A DNA stretch of 64,000 bases from an uncultured Myxococcales bacterium (GCA_903895725.1 CAITUV010000068.1:1-64000), one strand, 5' to 3'. Positions 18,260-27,232 are shown, counted from the stretch's first letter. Notes: generated by a model from the letters alone, not told the origin. Numbers and translations are program-made.

Positions 18260-19489
18260 CTACTCGTACACCTTCTCTTCGGCATCGGCCTCCGCAGCAT
18301 CGGCCTCGACGTTGCGGGCATCGGAGGGCTTCTCGAGCAGCTCGCGGTAGTACTCGTGCTGGATGATGAGGTTCATGATTTCACTGGTACCCGTCCAGAT
18401 CGACATGATCCGGGCATCACGAAGCATCTTCTCCACCGGGAACACGTTGGTGTAACCGATGCCCCCGAGGACCTGCATGGAGTGGTTGATGATCTCCCAC
18501 GCGGATTCGGTGGAGAACCGCTTAGCCTCGGACACGAGGCGTCGGGTGTAGCCCGTGCTGCCGAACCGGTCCACCGCGGCAGCAGTCTGCTGCACCAGCG
18601 CCCGAGCGGCATCGAGCTTCATGATCGAGTCTGCGACCTGGAAGCTGACCCCCTGGAACTCGCGGATCTTCTGGCCGAATGCCTTGCGCTTGTCCGTGTA
18701 GCGGGTGGCCAGCTCCAGCGCGGCCCGGGCGGTACCGAGGGAGCCGGCAGCCGTGGTCAGCCGCTCCGGAATCATCATCTGGTAGAACACGTCCGCGCCA
18801 CGGTTCACCTGGTGTACGACGTTCTCGACCGGTACTCGCACATCCTTGAACTCGATGCGTCCCGCTCCGCCGCCCCGGGTTCCGAGCAGCCCGTACAGGT
18901 AGTGGACGTGAAGCCCCGGCCCCCGCTCGACGATGAAAGCGGTCAGCGACTTGTGCGGCTTGTCATCTGAGGTCCTGGCATAGACCAGGAAGATGTCCGC
19001 TCCTTCGGCACCGACCACGAAGCGCTTCTGGCCGTTCAGAATGTAGTGGTCGCCGTCCCGCACGGCTCGGGCCGTGGCGCCGAAGAAATCGGAGCCGCCT
19101 CTCGGCTCGGTCAGGGCCTCCGCGGGAAAAGCCGTGCCGCGGGCCAGCCGGGAGAGGTGCTTCTCCTTCTGCTCCCTGGTTCCGAACACGTGCAGCGCTT
19201 CGCCGACGATGCTGACCAGCGAGTAGAGGCAGGCCAGCGAGCTTCCCAGCACCCCGACCTCTTCCAGGGCAACCACCTCATCCGCCCAGGACAGCCCCCG
19301 ACCGCCGTACTCGGGGGAGAAGCGGAGTCCCAGCACTCCGGCCGCAGCAGCATTCCGGAGGTAGCCCGTCGGGTAGTTGACCTTGTCCGCATCCATCTCC
19401 CGCAGCAGCTCCTTGGGAACCGACGCCACGAACCGCCGCACGTCCTCCCGGAGCTTCCCCTGACTCTCGCTCAGCAGTCTGTCCGTCAT
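18260..19489 (-). CDS. acyl-CoA dehydrogenase family protein
   Basis: 409-residue FAD enzyme introducing a 2,3-double bond into an acyl-CoA. It shows the three ACAD domains. FAD/substrate signatures are FPAEALTEPRGGSDF and LNGQKRFVVGA; the C-terminal helical domain has RKAFGQ, MQVLGGIGYTN and WTGTSEIM. Glu370 in the last motif is at the position of the catalytic base. The last ~25 residues are an acidic Ala/Glu extension of unknown role. A GGGGGG tract is 5-6 bp upstream of the ATG. Chain-length preference cannot be told. It lies downstream of the carbamoyltransferase, 90 bp apart, and could be part of the same transcript. Confidence 0.9.
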   Translation of the reverse strand: MTDRLLSESQGKLREDVRRFVASVPKELLREMDADKVNYPTGYLRNAAAAGVLGLRFSPEYGGRGLSWADEVVALEEVGVLGSSLACLYSLVSIVGEALHVFGTREQKEKHLSRLARGTAFPAEALTEPRGGSDFFGATARAVRDGDHYILNGQKRFVVGAEGADIFLVYARTSDDKPHKSLTAFIVERGPGLHVHYLYGLLGTRGGGAGRIEFKDVRVPVENVVHQVNRGADVFYQMMIPERLTTAAGSLGTARAALELATRYTDKRKAFGQKIREFQGVSFQVADSIMKLDAARALVQQTAAAVDRFGSTGYTRRLVSEAKRFSTESAWEIINHSMQVLGGIGYTNVFPVEKMLRDARIMSIWTGTSEIMNLIIQHEYYRELLEKPSDARNVEADAAEADAEEKVYE

Positions 19490-19579
19490 GTCATCCCCCC
19501 AAGCAGGTACGCCCGCTCCTCAACCCGTCTCCCGCCGTAATCGTTAGCGAACCCCGCCCCGCCAGTCCCCAACCCCGGC

Positions 19580-21247
19580 TCAACGGTTCTCCACCCAGAA
19601 CGGCCCCAGCGCCAGCCGGTCCAGCCGCCCCGCAACGAAGGCCCGTACGGCATCCTGCGGCGAGCAGACGATGGGCTCGCCGTGCATGTTGAAGCTGGTG
19701 TTGATCAGGGTCGGAATCCCGGTTTCTTCCTGGAAGAGTCGCACGATGCGGTAGTAGCCGGGGTCGAGCTTCTCCCGAATGAGCTGCGGCCGGGCCGTTC
19801 CGTCCACGTGCACGACGCCGGGGGCGGTCTTCCTCATGCCATCGGTGCAGTCGAAGCAGACGGTCATGAATCGGGCCGACAGGCGGGCCTTGTCCACGCC
19901 GGCATAGCAGTCCTCGGCATGCTCCTCGAGGGTGACCGGCGCAAACGGCATGAACTCGGAGCGCATCAGCTTGCGGTTGAGCCAGTCGTTGACCGTCGGG
20001 TCGTCGGGACGGTGCAGGATCGTGCGGTGGCCCAGCGCCCGTGGACCGTACTCCATGGCGCCGTGGAATCTCGCCACCGTCCGCCCCTGGAGCAGCTCGT
20101 CCACGATGCAGCGCTCCAGGTCTCCGGGCCGGGTGTACTGAAGCTTGCCCTCTTCGAGGGCCTTTCCCATTTCCTCTTCCGAGTAGTCCGGCCCGAAGAA
20201 GACGTGCTCGATGGCGGCAGGCTGGGGCGGAGTCGACGTGTCCTGCGCCAGGAGAGCCTTGGCCGCACCGAACGCGATGCCCTGGTCGCTCATGGCCGGA
20301 TGCACGAACAGCTCGTCCACCTCGGCCAGCTCCTGCAGCCGCTGGTTGAGCTTGACGTTGCCGAAGATGCCTCCGGCCAGGACGAGCCGGCGTCGTCCCG
20401 TGGCTTGAAGCGCGTGGCGGACGTACCCGACCATGACCTCTTCGAATCGCTTCTGGGTCGCTGCGGCCACCTCCGCAGGGGAGAAGCGCGAGAGCTCCGC
20501 GATGAGCCCCCGGTTCCGCCTGCGCTTCCACATCGGAAAGACGTCGAAGTCGGTCCCGTCCCGGCTCAGCGAGAAGAGCCGGCTCACGACCGGGTAAGCC
20601 GGACGCCAGTCACCGTAGGCAGCAAGGCCGGTCACCTTGCCTGCCATCAGGCAGTGGAAGCCGAGGAGCTGCGTGATCTCTCCGTAGAACTGGCCCGGGG
20701 AGCGGATGGCCCGGCTCCCATACAGCTCGCGGCAGCGGCCCCCGGTGCAGTCGAACACCTTGGCCGCGTACCCGTCCCCCATGTTGTCCGCACTGACCGC
20801 TACGGCCTGCGGAAAGCCGGCGGTCGAGTAGGCCGAGTACGCGTGGGCCGTGTGATGATCCACGAAGCGGACTTTGCGTCCGTACCGAGCCCGAAACGCG
20901 GTGCTGCTCACGGCCCGGGTTGCTGCCTGCAACACCCTGCTTGCCGGAATCGCATGCTGGAAAGACAGGTACGCCCGGTGAACCGGGCCGAAGAAGTCGT
21001 GCTCGCCGTCGGGCAGCAGGCCTGGGAGTCTGGCCAGGAAGTGGTGCGGGTTTCCTGCGACCACGACGTCCGCCTCGTCAAGCCCGATGCCGAACGTGCG
21101 GCGTACGTGCTCCAGGCAGCGATTCGGGAAGCCGTGCTGGAACTTGTTCCTCGTGAACCGCTCCTCGGCCGCGGCGAACAGCACGTCGGAATCGGACAGG
21201 AGCGCCAGGCTCGAGTTCGAGTCTTCGTGGACCGAAAGGACCTTCAC
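19580..21247 (-). CDS. NodU/CmcH-type carbamoyltransferase
   Basis: 555 residues. The family transfers a carbamoyl group from carbamoyl phosphate via carbamoyl-AMP to a hydroxyl or similar acceptor. The N-terminal ASKHA/Kae1-like half has VDHHTAHAYSA, SADNMGDG, AAYGD, a GGIFGNVKLNQ block and AMSDQGIAFGAA. The C-terminal domain has EYGPRALGHRTIL and INTSFNMHGEPIV. GTG (21247-21245) follows immediately after the TAG of the upstream small membrane protein, so the two are coupled. The context (radical SAM, PP-loop ATPase) suggests tailoring of a small molecule or glycan; the acceptor is unknown. Confidence 0.9.
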   Translation of the reverse strand: MKVLSVHEDSNSSLALLSDSDVLFAAAEERFTRNKFQHGFPNRCLEHVRRTFGIGLDEADVVVAGNPHHFLARLPGLLPDGEHDFFGPVHRAYLSFQHAIPASRVLQAATRAVSSTAFRARYGRKVRFVDHHTAHAYSAYSTAGFPQAVAVSADNMGDGYAAKVFDCTGGRCRELYGSRAIRSPGQFYGEITQLLGFHCLMAGKVTGLAAYGDWRPAYPVVSRLFSLSRDGTDFDVFPMWKRRRNRGLIAELSRFSPAEVAAATQKRFEEVMVGYVRHALQATGRRRLVLAGGIFGNVKLNQRLQELAEVDELFVHPAMSDQGIAFGAAKALLAQDTSTPPQPAAIEHVFFGPDYSEEEMGKALEEGKLQYTRPGDLERCIVDELLQGRTVARFHGAMEYGPRALGHRTILHRPDDPTVNDWLNRKLMRSEFMPFAPVTLEEHAEDCYAGVDKARLSARFMTVCFDCTDGMRKTAPGVVHVDGTARPQLIREKLDPGYYRIVRLFQEETGIPTLINTSFNMHGEPIVCSPQDAVRAFVAGRLDRLALGPFWVENR

Positions 21248-21541
21248 CTACTCCTCCAGGGCCCGGGTCCGCTTCTTGAACCGGGCAGCCAGTACCGCGG
21301 CGCACCCGACGTTGCAGGCAGAGGCCACGACCAGCATCAAGGTCTCCGACATGTGCGTGGACAGGAGCATCGAGATGCCAAATGCCAGGATCGGAAGGAC
21401 GGTGACGGAGAATGCCATCCCGACCGACATGCGGACCGCCTGGCGATGCGTCGGGTACAGGACCTTTCCCACCAGCCATGCCGGCAGCAGGAACACGTAG
21501 GCGAGAGCGAACACGTAGTAGCCGTACAGCAAGACGTTCAT
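21248..21541 (-). CDS. small three-TM membrane protein
   Basis: 97 residues, no family recognised. Three hydrophobic stretches (about 5-27, 40-61 and 66-86) end in a charged tail FKKRTRALEE. ATG at 21541 follows a GAGGGGG tract; the long upstream extension of the frame looks non-coding. It ends directly against the GTG of the carbamoyltransferase, so it may anchor or regulate that enzyme, or be its membrane partner. 79 bp separate it from the radical SAM gene upstream. Confidence 0.65.
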   Translation of the reverse strand: MNVLLYGYYVFALAYVFLLPAWLVGKVLYPTHRQAVRMSVGMAFSVTVLPILAFGISMLLSTHMSETLMLVVASACNVGCAAVLAARFKKRTRALEE

Positions 21542-21620
21542 CGGCCCCCTCGAACAGGCACCATCTACGTACCACGCCTGCCCCGGACAGGCAAGGCCGA
21601 GCGATGCTCCGGCACGGTCG

Positions 21621-23060
21621 TCAGCGCTTCCCGAACAGGTGTCTGACAGCCAGGTACGACGTGAAGGCAAACGACTTGGCCGTGCTCGGGTGGAGCAGCG
21701 CCAGCCGGGCCAGCCGGGCTGCTTTCCCGGGCCTGGCGTAGAATCGGCGCAGGATCTCCCGGTGCCTGTCCACGACCTGCGAGTCAGTCAGATGACGATG
21801 CCGGATGACGGGGGTGCGCAGGAAGCGGTACTCCTCCCAGTCCGTGGTGAGCAGAAGCCCGTTCTCCCGGCAGTAGTCGAACAGCAGGGTGCCGGGGTAG
21901 GGGGTGCAGAAGCTCAGCTGGAGGAAATCCGGGTCGATCGACAGCACTTCCTCTGCTGTCTTCTCGAGGTCTTCCAGCGTCTCCTCCGGAGTGTTCACCA
22001 TGGCGAACCCGAGGGTCACGAGGCCGACCTGGCGGGCCATGGAAAAGGCCTCCCGTATCTGCTCGATCCGGGCCCCTTTTCCGAGCATGTCGAGCACGGC
22101 GGGCGAGCCGCTTTCGATTCCCATCTCGAGGCGGGTCAGGCCGGCCTCTTTCATGGTCCGCAGCAGTGGCAGGTCGACCAGGTCGGGGCGAGTCAGGCAG
22201 GACCACGTGACCTCGCTTGACAGCCCCGAGGTTGCGAGCGCCTGGCAGAACGATTCCACCCAGCTCCGCGACGTGCTGAACGTGTCGTCCAGGAACGAGA
22301 AGTGCCGGACCCCGTAACGGGCCGACACGTCCGTCATTTCCGCCACGACGTTTTGCGGAGTCCGCCGCCGGACCATGCGACCTGCCAGCCCGGGGACATT
22401 GCAGTAGTTGCACCCGGCGGGGCAGCCCCGCATGGCCACCATGCAGGTCGTGGGCCAGGCATCGATGGTCCGGTACCGTCGGTTCGGAAGGAGATCTCTG
22501 GCCGGGAACGGGAGGCGATCAAGTTCCTGCACCGGCGGGGCCTGCGGGTTGACCTGGACATCCGCGTCGACGCGACTGCGGCCGGAGCGCTTCTCAGTTC
22601 GGAACGCCACTCCGGGGATGCGCTCGGGGAGGAGCCCCTCCGCCAGCGTGGAGACGAGGGGGGCGGCGATGGACTCTCCCTCGCCGACCACGGCCACGTC
22701 GATGCCCGGGAACTGAGCCAGGGTTTCCGCGGGCAGCGCACTGGCGTGCGGCCCTCCCACGACCACAGGGACCGGATGCGAGAACAAGTTGTGCACCATC
22801 CGACCGAAGCGGTCCGCCAGCCCGATGGAGGGAGTGGCGGCCGTGGTCCCCACGACCTGGGGTTCGAAGTCGACGATCTCCCGTCCGATATCGCCGAGCG
22901 ACAGCCCGAGCGCATTGGCGTCGAGCAGCCGCACGGTGTGGCCTGCATCGCGAAGCACTGCGGCAAGGTAGGCAAGCCCCATGGGAGGGCCGACGGAGGT
23001 CTGCGCTACCGAGGCGACCTCTGCCTGGAACGGCAGGTTCACGAGTGCGATTCGGGCCAT
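21621..23060 (-). CDS. B12-binding-domain radical SAM protein
   Basis: 479 residues with the BchE-like layout. The N-terminal cobalamin-binding Rossmann domain (ALVNLPF, PMGLAYLAAVLRDAGH, VVGGPHASALP, VVGEGE) is followed by a radical SAM barrel with CPAGCNYC (Cx3Cx2C for the 4Fe-4S cluster), then ESGSP and the usual C-terminal helices. The canonical cobalamin DxHxxG motif is absent, as in several BchE-like members, so B12 use is not certain. Such enzymes methylate or rearrange unactivated carbons. It overlaps the small CC-motif gene upstream by 22 bp. Confidence 0.9.
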   Translation of the reverse strand: MARIALVNLPFQAEVASVAQTSVGPPMGLAYLAAVLRDAGHTVRLLDANALGLSLGDIGREIVDFEPQVVGTTAATPSIGLADRFGRMVHNLFSHPVPVVVGGPHASALPAETLAQFPGIDVAVVGEGESIAAPLVSTLAEGLLPERIPGVAFRTEKRSGRSRVDADVQVNPQAPPVQELDRLPFPARDLLPNRRYRTIDAWPTTCMVAMRGCPAGCNYCNVPGLAGRMVRRRTPQNVVAEMTDVSARYGVRHFSFLDDTFSTSRSWVESFCQALATSGLSSEVTWSCLTRPDLVDLPLLRTMKEAGLTRLEMGIESGSPAVLDMLGKGARIEQIREAFSMARQVGLVTLGFAMVNTPEETLEDLEKTAEEVLSIDPDFLQLSFCTPYPGTLLFDYCRENGLLLTTDWEEYRFLRTPVIRHRHLTDSQVVDRHREILRRFYARPGKAARLARLALLHPSTAKSFAFTSYLAVRHLFGKR

Positions 23061-23335
23061 TCCGTCCTGCTCCGTGACGCCTCAGGGGGGCGCTCCAGGG
23101 GGCAATCGTTTCCGATCAGGGAAATTCCCTCCCGACGACAGGTCTCCTTGAAGAGATGGGCAAAGTAGCGGCGATGGAAGTCCCGGACCGGCCGGAACCT
23201 CGGGGACACCAGGCCGACCCCGCTCAGTGCAAGCTGAACGGCCGCATGGTAAGCGGCAAAGAACGCCATCCCGAGCGCGTAGCGGCCCCGAGTGATCGGC
23301 TTTCCTGCGTTCTTTCCCCCACAGCATCCGGCCAT
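23039..23335 (-). CDS. small CC-motif protein between PP-loop ATPase and radical SAM enzyme
   Basis: 98 residues, not recognised. It begins MAGCCGGKNAGK, with adjacent cysteines flanked by glycines. A hydrophobic, partly amphipathic stretch (about 20-45) follows, then a basic region and a third cysteine (CRREG). The ATG is one base after the TGA of the PP-loop gene (TGACATG), and the gene overlaps the radical SAM start by 22 bp. That packing is the best evidence for translation. The Cys pair could bind metal or a cluster, or accept sulfur from the PP-loop enzyme; this is speculation. Confidence 0.6.
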   Translation of the reverse strand: MAGCCGGKNAGKPITRGRYALGMAFFAAYHAAVQLALSGVGLVSPRFRPVRDFHRRYFAHLFKETCRREGISLIGNDCPLERPPEASRSRTEWPESHS

Positions 23336-23336
23336 G

Positions 23337-24077
23337 TCAGGCTCCGTTCCTGTCGTCCGCCCGGCAGGCCGGGCCCGCAGCCTGGATGATCTCGTCCACG
23401 AGCACCCGCTTGAGCGAAATGTACCGGGCCACCGTCTCCTCGTCGTGCCCAGGTGCCTTGTTGAACAGGATGTAGGGCAGGTAGTACAGCTCTCCCGGGA
23501 TGCACGACGGCTGGATGCCGAGATGGCGATCCAGCAATGGAATCCCCATGAAGAACCCCTGCTCGACCAGCAGTCTCTTCTTCTCCTCCCGGTTGATCTG
23601 GTAGACAGGGACCCGGTATTCGATGCCGTGGTCCGCATACAGCCAGTGGATCATGGAGACGGACAGAAGCATCTGCTCGACCATCTCGTCCGAATCCGCC
23701 GCCGAGCCGTCCGACATCGTGCCGATTCCGTGCTGCCGGCAGTAGATCACCGACCGGGCATGCATGGCGAGTTTGCACCCCATACACCACATGAACGCGG
23801 ACCGGAAGCGGCGGTAGTCCTCGGCCAGAGTCGACAGGCAGATTCGCTCGAACAGGCCCCGGATCGACTCCTCCACGTGGACGAAGCGACCCGGGTAGCG
23901 CTCGACGAGCTCCCGCACCCGGCGTCGGGTTCGCCCGAAACCGTAATGCCCATACCCGTTCCGGAACGTGAGCAGGTGAACCCGGTCGAACTCCTCGAGC
24001 AGCTTCATCGCCGCCACGGTGGAATCCACCCCGCCTGAGAACATCAGGGCTACCGACCGCTCTCTGTCCGCTGCCAT
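23337..24077 (-). CDS. PP-loop ATPase (adenylating alpha-hydrolase-like)
   Basis: 246 residues with the N-type ATP-pyrophosphatase loop MFSGGVDSTVA near residue 12, as in QueC, ThiI, TtuA and GuaA. The family activates a carbonyl as an adenylate for amide, nitrile or thio formation. A central WCMGC (CxxC) and a YCRQHG cysteine could hold zinc or a cluster, as in QueC or TtuA. The SDGSAADSDEM block resembles the second conserved motif. ATG at 24077 has GGAAGG 6 bp upstream. It starts 25 bp after the adenosine-deaminase-like gene and leads the radical SAM/carbamoyltransferase group. The substrate is unknown. Confidence 0.8.
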   Translation of the reverse strand: MAADRERSVALMFSGGVDSTVAAMKLLEEFDRVHLLTFRNGYGHYGFGRTRRRVRELVERYPGRFVHVEESIRGLFERICLSTLAEDYRRFRSAFMWCMGCKLAMHARSVIYCRQHGIGTMSDGSAADSDEMVEQMLLSVSMIHWLYADHGIEYRVPVYQINREEKKRLLVEQGFFMGIPLLDRHLGIQPSCIPGELYYLPYILFNKAPGHDEETVARYISLKRVLVDEIIQAAGPACRADDRNGA

Positions 24078-24102
24078 GGGCAACCTTCCGGGGAAGGCCC
24101 CG

Positions 24103-25353
24103 TCAGATCTTCTTCTCCAGGTGGCCGATGTACTCCTGCTCGACCTTCTCGTAGAAGTCGATGATGGCCCGCACGTACCGGCGCTTCTCGATGTAGGAGC
24201 CGGGGAAGAAGCTCCGCTTGAACCCGTAGATGATCGTGTCCTTGAGCTCCCGCTGCCGCAGCCCGAACGTGTTGGCCGCCATGTACACCTCGTCCGTCAC
24301 CGTCGTGTTCGACACGGTGCGGTTGTCCGTGCACAGCGTCGTGGACAGGTTGTACTTGCGCATCTTGTGGTACGCGTGGGAATCGAGCGACTTCACTTTC
24401 GGGTTGGTCTGGAGGTTCGAGGTCAGGCACACCTCGATGGTGATCCGCCGGTCGGCAATGTACTCGGAGAGCTGCCGCACGTACTTGTGGCGATCCTCGA
24501 TCGACCGGGCCTTGATGGAGCCCACGGAGAACAGGTAGTACCCGTGCCCGATGCGGTCGGTCTTCAGGTCCGTGATGGCCTGGAAGATCGACTCGGGCCC
24601 GTAAGCCTCCCCCGCGTGCACGGTCTTCTTGAGGAAGTGCCGGTGTGCGTAGTCGAAGGCCTCCTGGTGGTTCTCTGCCGGGTACCCGGCCTCCTCTCCC
24701 GCCAGGTCAAACCCCACGATGGGGATGCCATCGGTATCCCGCACCGAAACCGCGGCCCGCGCCAACTCCAGGGAAGCAAACGAGTAGATCGTCGTCGGGC
24801 TGGCGTAACGGTGAACGTCGAAGAGCTGGCCGTAGTAATTCGAGTAGTGCGGATCGAACTTGCGCATGGCGCACGTGATGATCCCGTACTCGAACGAGGG
24901 AGCCTTCCCTGCGAGGACATCGGCCTGCGTGTTCTGCTCGAGCTTGGCCCGGTTCAGCCCCCGGTTGACCGCGGCCAGCACCTCCCGCATCCCCTGTCGC
25001 TCATTGATGTGGAGCTGGGGGGCGAACCGCACCTCGACATACGGGACCCCTTCGTCGATGTTGTCCCAGGCAAACTCGTAAGCGATGCGCTCCAGATCCT
25101 CCGGGTCCTGCATGACCGCGGTCGTGAACACGAACCCGTAGAGATACTCTTTGAGGCTCTTGTACCGGTCCTTGAACACCAGCTTGCGCAGCCCCTCTTC
25201 GGTGAACGAGGGGAGCTTGAGCTTCCTCTTCTTGGCAATGTCGATGAGCGTCGGAATACGGACCGAGCCGTCCAGATGGACGTGCAGGTCAGCCTTCGGG
25301 ATCGCCCGGATGAACTCCCTCGGGTACAGCTCGCTGTCCTTGATTTGCTTCAT
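24103..25353 (-). CDS. adenosine deaminase family protein
   Basis: 416-residue TIM-barrel amidohydrolase. Zinc ligands and active-site motifs are present: HVHLDGS near residue 22, GFDLAGEE, KTVHAGE, RIGHG and TDN. The family hydrolytically deaminates adenosine, adenine or modified nucleosides such as aminodeoxyfutalosine. Insertions make it longer than E. coli Add (~333 residues), and the usual SLNTDDP is replaced by TLCTDNRT, so the substrate may differ. ATG at 25353 has GGAGG 4 bp upstream. It starts 11 bp after the metallo-hydrolase stop, so it is probably co-transcribed with its neighbours. Confidence 0.85.
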   Translation of the reverse strand: MKQIKDSELYPREFIRAIPKADLHVHLDGSVRIPTLIDIAKKRKLKLPSFTEEGLRKLVFKDRYKSLKEYLYGFVFTTAVMQDPEDLERIAYEFAWDNIDEGVPYVEVRFAPQLHINERQGMREVLAAVNRGLNRAKLEQNTQADVLAGKAPSFEYGIITCAMRKFDPHYSNYYGQLFDVHRYASPTTIYSFASLELARAAVSVRDTDGIPIVGFDLAGEEAGYPAENHQEAFDYAHRHFLKKTVHAGEAYGPESIFQAITDLKTDRIGHGYYLFSVGSIKARSIEDRHKYVRQLSEYIADRRITIEVCLTSNLQTNPKVKSLDSHAYHKMRKYNLSTTLCTDNRTVSNTTVTDEVYMAANTFGLRQRELKDTIIYGFKRSFFPGSYIEKRRYVRAIIDFYEKVEQEYIGHLEKKI

Positions 25354-25364
25354 ACTGCCTCCTT

Positions 25365-26225
25365 CTACCACATGCTGAAGCTCTCGCTGAGGTATGGATT
25401 GAGCTTCTTCTCACGTCCGATGCTGGTCTGGCGCCCGTGTCCCGGCACCACGACCACGTCGTCCGCAAGCTGCTTGAGCCGATTGAGCGATTCCTTCATC
25501 TTGTCCATGTCGCCGCCGGGAAGATCCGTGCGCCCGATGGAGCTCTCGAACAGGACGTCGCCGGAAACGAGCACCGGCTTCTCGCCGGAGAACAGGAAAG
25601 CCGTGCACCCGGGGCTGTGTCCCGGAAGGTGCAAGGCGGTGAACTCCAGGCTGCCGAACGCGAACTTCTCCCCTTCGGCCAGGTCGTGATCGACTTCCGG
25701 GGCGTCCTCCATCGGGATTCCGAACATGAGGCACTGCCGGGACGTGGCGTCGGCGAGCGGCCGATCCTCGGGATGGAGATACACGGGGACTGCCAGCTCC
25801 TTTTTTACCCGGTTCGTGCCGGCAACGTGATCCACGTGGCCGTGGGTCAGGAAGATGGCCTTGACCTGGATTCCCTTGGACCGGACGAAATCGATGATCC
25901 GCCCGGCATCGCCGCCGGTATCGAACAGCACGCCGTCACCGGTGATTTCGTCCCAGGCCACCACGCAGTTGCTCTGGAACATCGTCACCGGGATCAACCG
26001 AACCTGCATCTTGCCCCCCTTGGTGGACCTGGCATCCGGTCTCTCGAGCATTATAGAAACGTCCTGGCGGGAGTCAATCATGCCTCCACCGGCCGTTTTG
26101 ACGGGTTCCTCGCCGCCGGCCGACGGGCCGGGCGAGAGCCGGCGAAGGCCGAACAGGGAGACGGCTGCCGAAATCGCCACCACGACCCCGATGGCGATGA
26201 TCGCAGCGCCGGCCCAGGCCTTCAT
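25365..26225 (-). CDS. metallo-beta-lactamase-fold hydrolase (glyoxalase II-like), two possible starts
   Basis: The catalytic part shows THGHVDHVAG (HxHxDH), a downstream LPGHSPG histidine and VVVPGHGR, so it binds two metals and probably hydrolyses a thioester. From ATG 26225 the product is 286 residues with one N-terminal TM helix, and its ATGA overlaps the stop of the NIF3-like gene. From ATG 26009 it is 214 residues, the usual soluble length, with a GGGGGG tract 4 bp upstream and a promoter at 26050-26077. Codons between ~26100 and 26010 look less like coding sequence. The cell may make both forms, or a short TM protein may be merged into the frame. Confidence 0.85.
   Translation of the reverse strand: MKAWAGAAIIAIGVVVAISAAVSLFGLRRLSPGPSAGGEEPVKTAGGGMIDSRQDVSIMLERPDARSTKGGKMQVRLIPVTMFQSNCVVAWDEITGDGVLFDTGGDAGRIIDFVRSKGIQVKAIFLTHGHVDHVAGTNRVKKELAVPVYLHPEDRPLADATSRQCLMFGIPMEDAPEVDHDLAEGEKFAFGSLEFTALHLPGHSPGCTAFLFSGEKPVLVSGDVLFESSIGRTDLPGGDMDKMKESLNRLKQLADDVVVVPGHGRQTSIGREKKLNPYLSESFSMW
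26050..26077 (-). promoter_or_regulatory. internal sigma-70 promoter for the short metallo-hydrolase
   Basis: On the minus strand: TTGACT (26077-26072), a 16-bp spacer and TATAAT (26055-26050), an almost perfect consensus. It lies 41 bp upstream of the ATG at 26009 and inside the frame that starts at 26225. Confidence 0.7.
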
Positions 26226-27232
26226 CTCCGGGTTCGGGGCTTCCCGGTGCTCTTCCCGCTGCGGGCCGTTGCCAGCCGCGAGTACCGGACGAACCCGGAG
26301 CAGTCGATCACCTCGATCGGGTGCCCAGCGGCCCGGACGATACTGTCGAGCATCAGGTTCATCCCGATCGTATCGCTGGCGATGTGCCCCGCAATAATCA
26401 CGTTGACGTGGAACTTCTTGGCCTCGTCCCGGTGCTCGTCGGACATGTGCATCTCGACGAGGGTGTTCACGCCGCTGCTGGCAAGGTTCTCGAGAAGCTT
26501 CTTGTTGCCGGACGTGCCGCCGGTCATGCTGACCAGCACCTTGCCGGCCTTGCGGTCCCGGTCACCGAGGAGGATTCTGGGGCCGGCCCCCTGGCGTGCC
26601 CCTTCCTGGTATTCCGGAATGGCCTGGAGCAGGTCCACCACGTCCCCCAGCCGCCTGGGCTTTTCCCGGTCCACGCTTTCCTGGAGGAACCGGTGCACGT
26701 GGTTGTCCGCCGGCGTGTGCGTGCACATCAGCGGGATTCCCAGGAGCCTGGCCGCATCGGAGGCCCGGGTGTGGTTTCCGGGCATCAGCCTGCGCTCCAC
26801 CTCCTTGGCCCGACTGTCCATCAAGTCTTCCGCCGCAGAGATGGGGACGCCAAAGGCGGCCAGGATGTCGGCCTGCATGCCCATCACCTCGTGGAGGTTG
26901 CCGAGCGCCCGGCCGCTCGGGTGGTGTGCGAGCACCAGGTCCACCTTCTGTCCCCGCTCACGCAGCCGGTCGGCCAGCACGACCTCCCCGGCATCGATGT
27001 CGATGCCCACGAGCACGCGACGGATGTCCTCGTCTCCCGTCCCGTTGAGGATCCGGGTATCTCCGAACGGATTCTCGAGCGACTCCGTGTCGAAGTACTC
27101 CTTCGCATCCCCTTTCAGCCCTTCGTACTTCTTCCGGCGCAGCTCCAGCCATTCCTGGACCCCTTCTTTCCCACGAGGGTCCGCTGCCATGCCTGCCGCC
27201 ACCGCTGCCTTGTAGAAATCCCGAAGCTTCAT
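26222..27232 (-). CDS. NIF3-like protein
   Basis: 336 residues. The NIF3/DUF34 family has a dinuclear metal site and an uncertain biochemical role (GTP cyclohydrolase I type 2-like). Visible features are VLVGIDIDAGEVV at the first domain, VDLVLAHHPSG with the paired-His motif, THTPADNHVHRF and, near the C-terminus, EMHMSDEH and NVIIAGHIASD, which supply further metal ligands. ATG at 27232 has AAGGAG 7 bp upstream; the longer frame above it is not supported. Its stop overlaps the ATG of the long metallo-hydrolase form. Confidence 0.75.
   Translation of the reverse strand: MKLRDFYKAAVAAGMAADPRGKEGVQEWLELRRKKYEGLKGDAKEYFDTESLENPFGDTRILNGTGDEDIRRVLVGIDIDAGEVVLADRLRERGQKVDLVLAHHPSGRALGNLHEVMGMQADILAAFGVPISAAEDLMDSRAKEVERRLMPGNHTRASDAARLLGIPLMCTHTPADNHVHRFLQESVDREKPRRLGDVVDLLQAIPEYQEGARQGAGPRILLGDRDRKAGKVLVSMTGGTSGNKKLLENLASSGVNTLVEMHMSDEHRDEAKKFHVNVIIAGHIASDTIGMNLMLDSIVRAAGHPIEVIDCSGFVRYSRLATARSGKSTGKPRTRR

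Noticed and set aside
19682..21646. A 654-codon plus-strand frame opposite the carbamoyltransferase
   Set aside because: The minus strand encodes clear NodU motifs; the plus frame has no family features.
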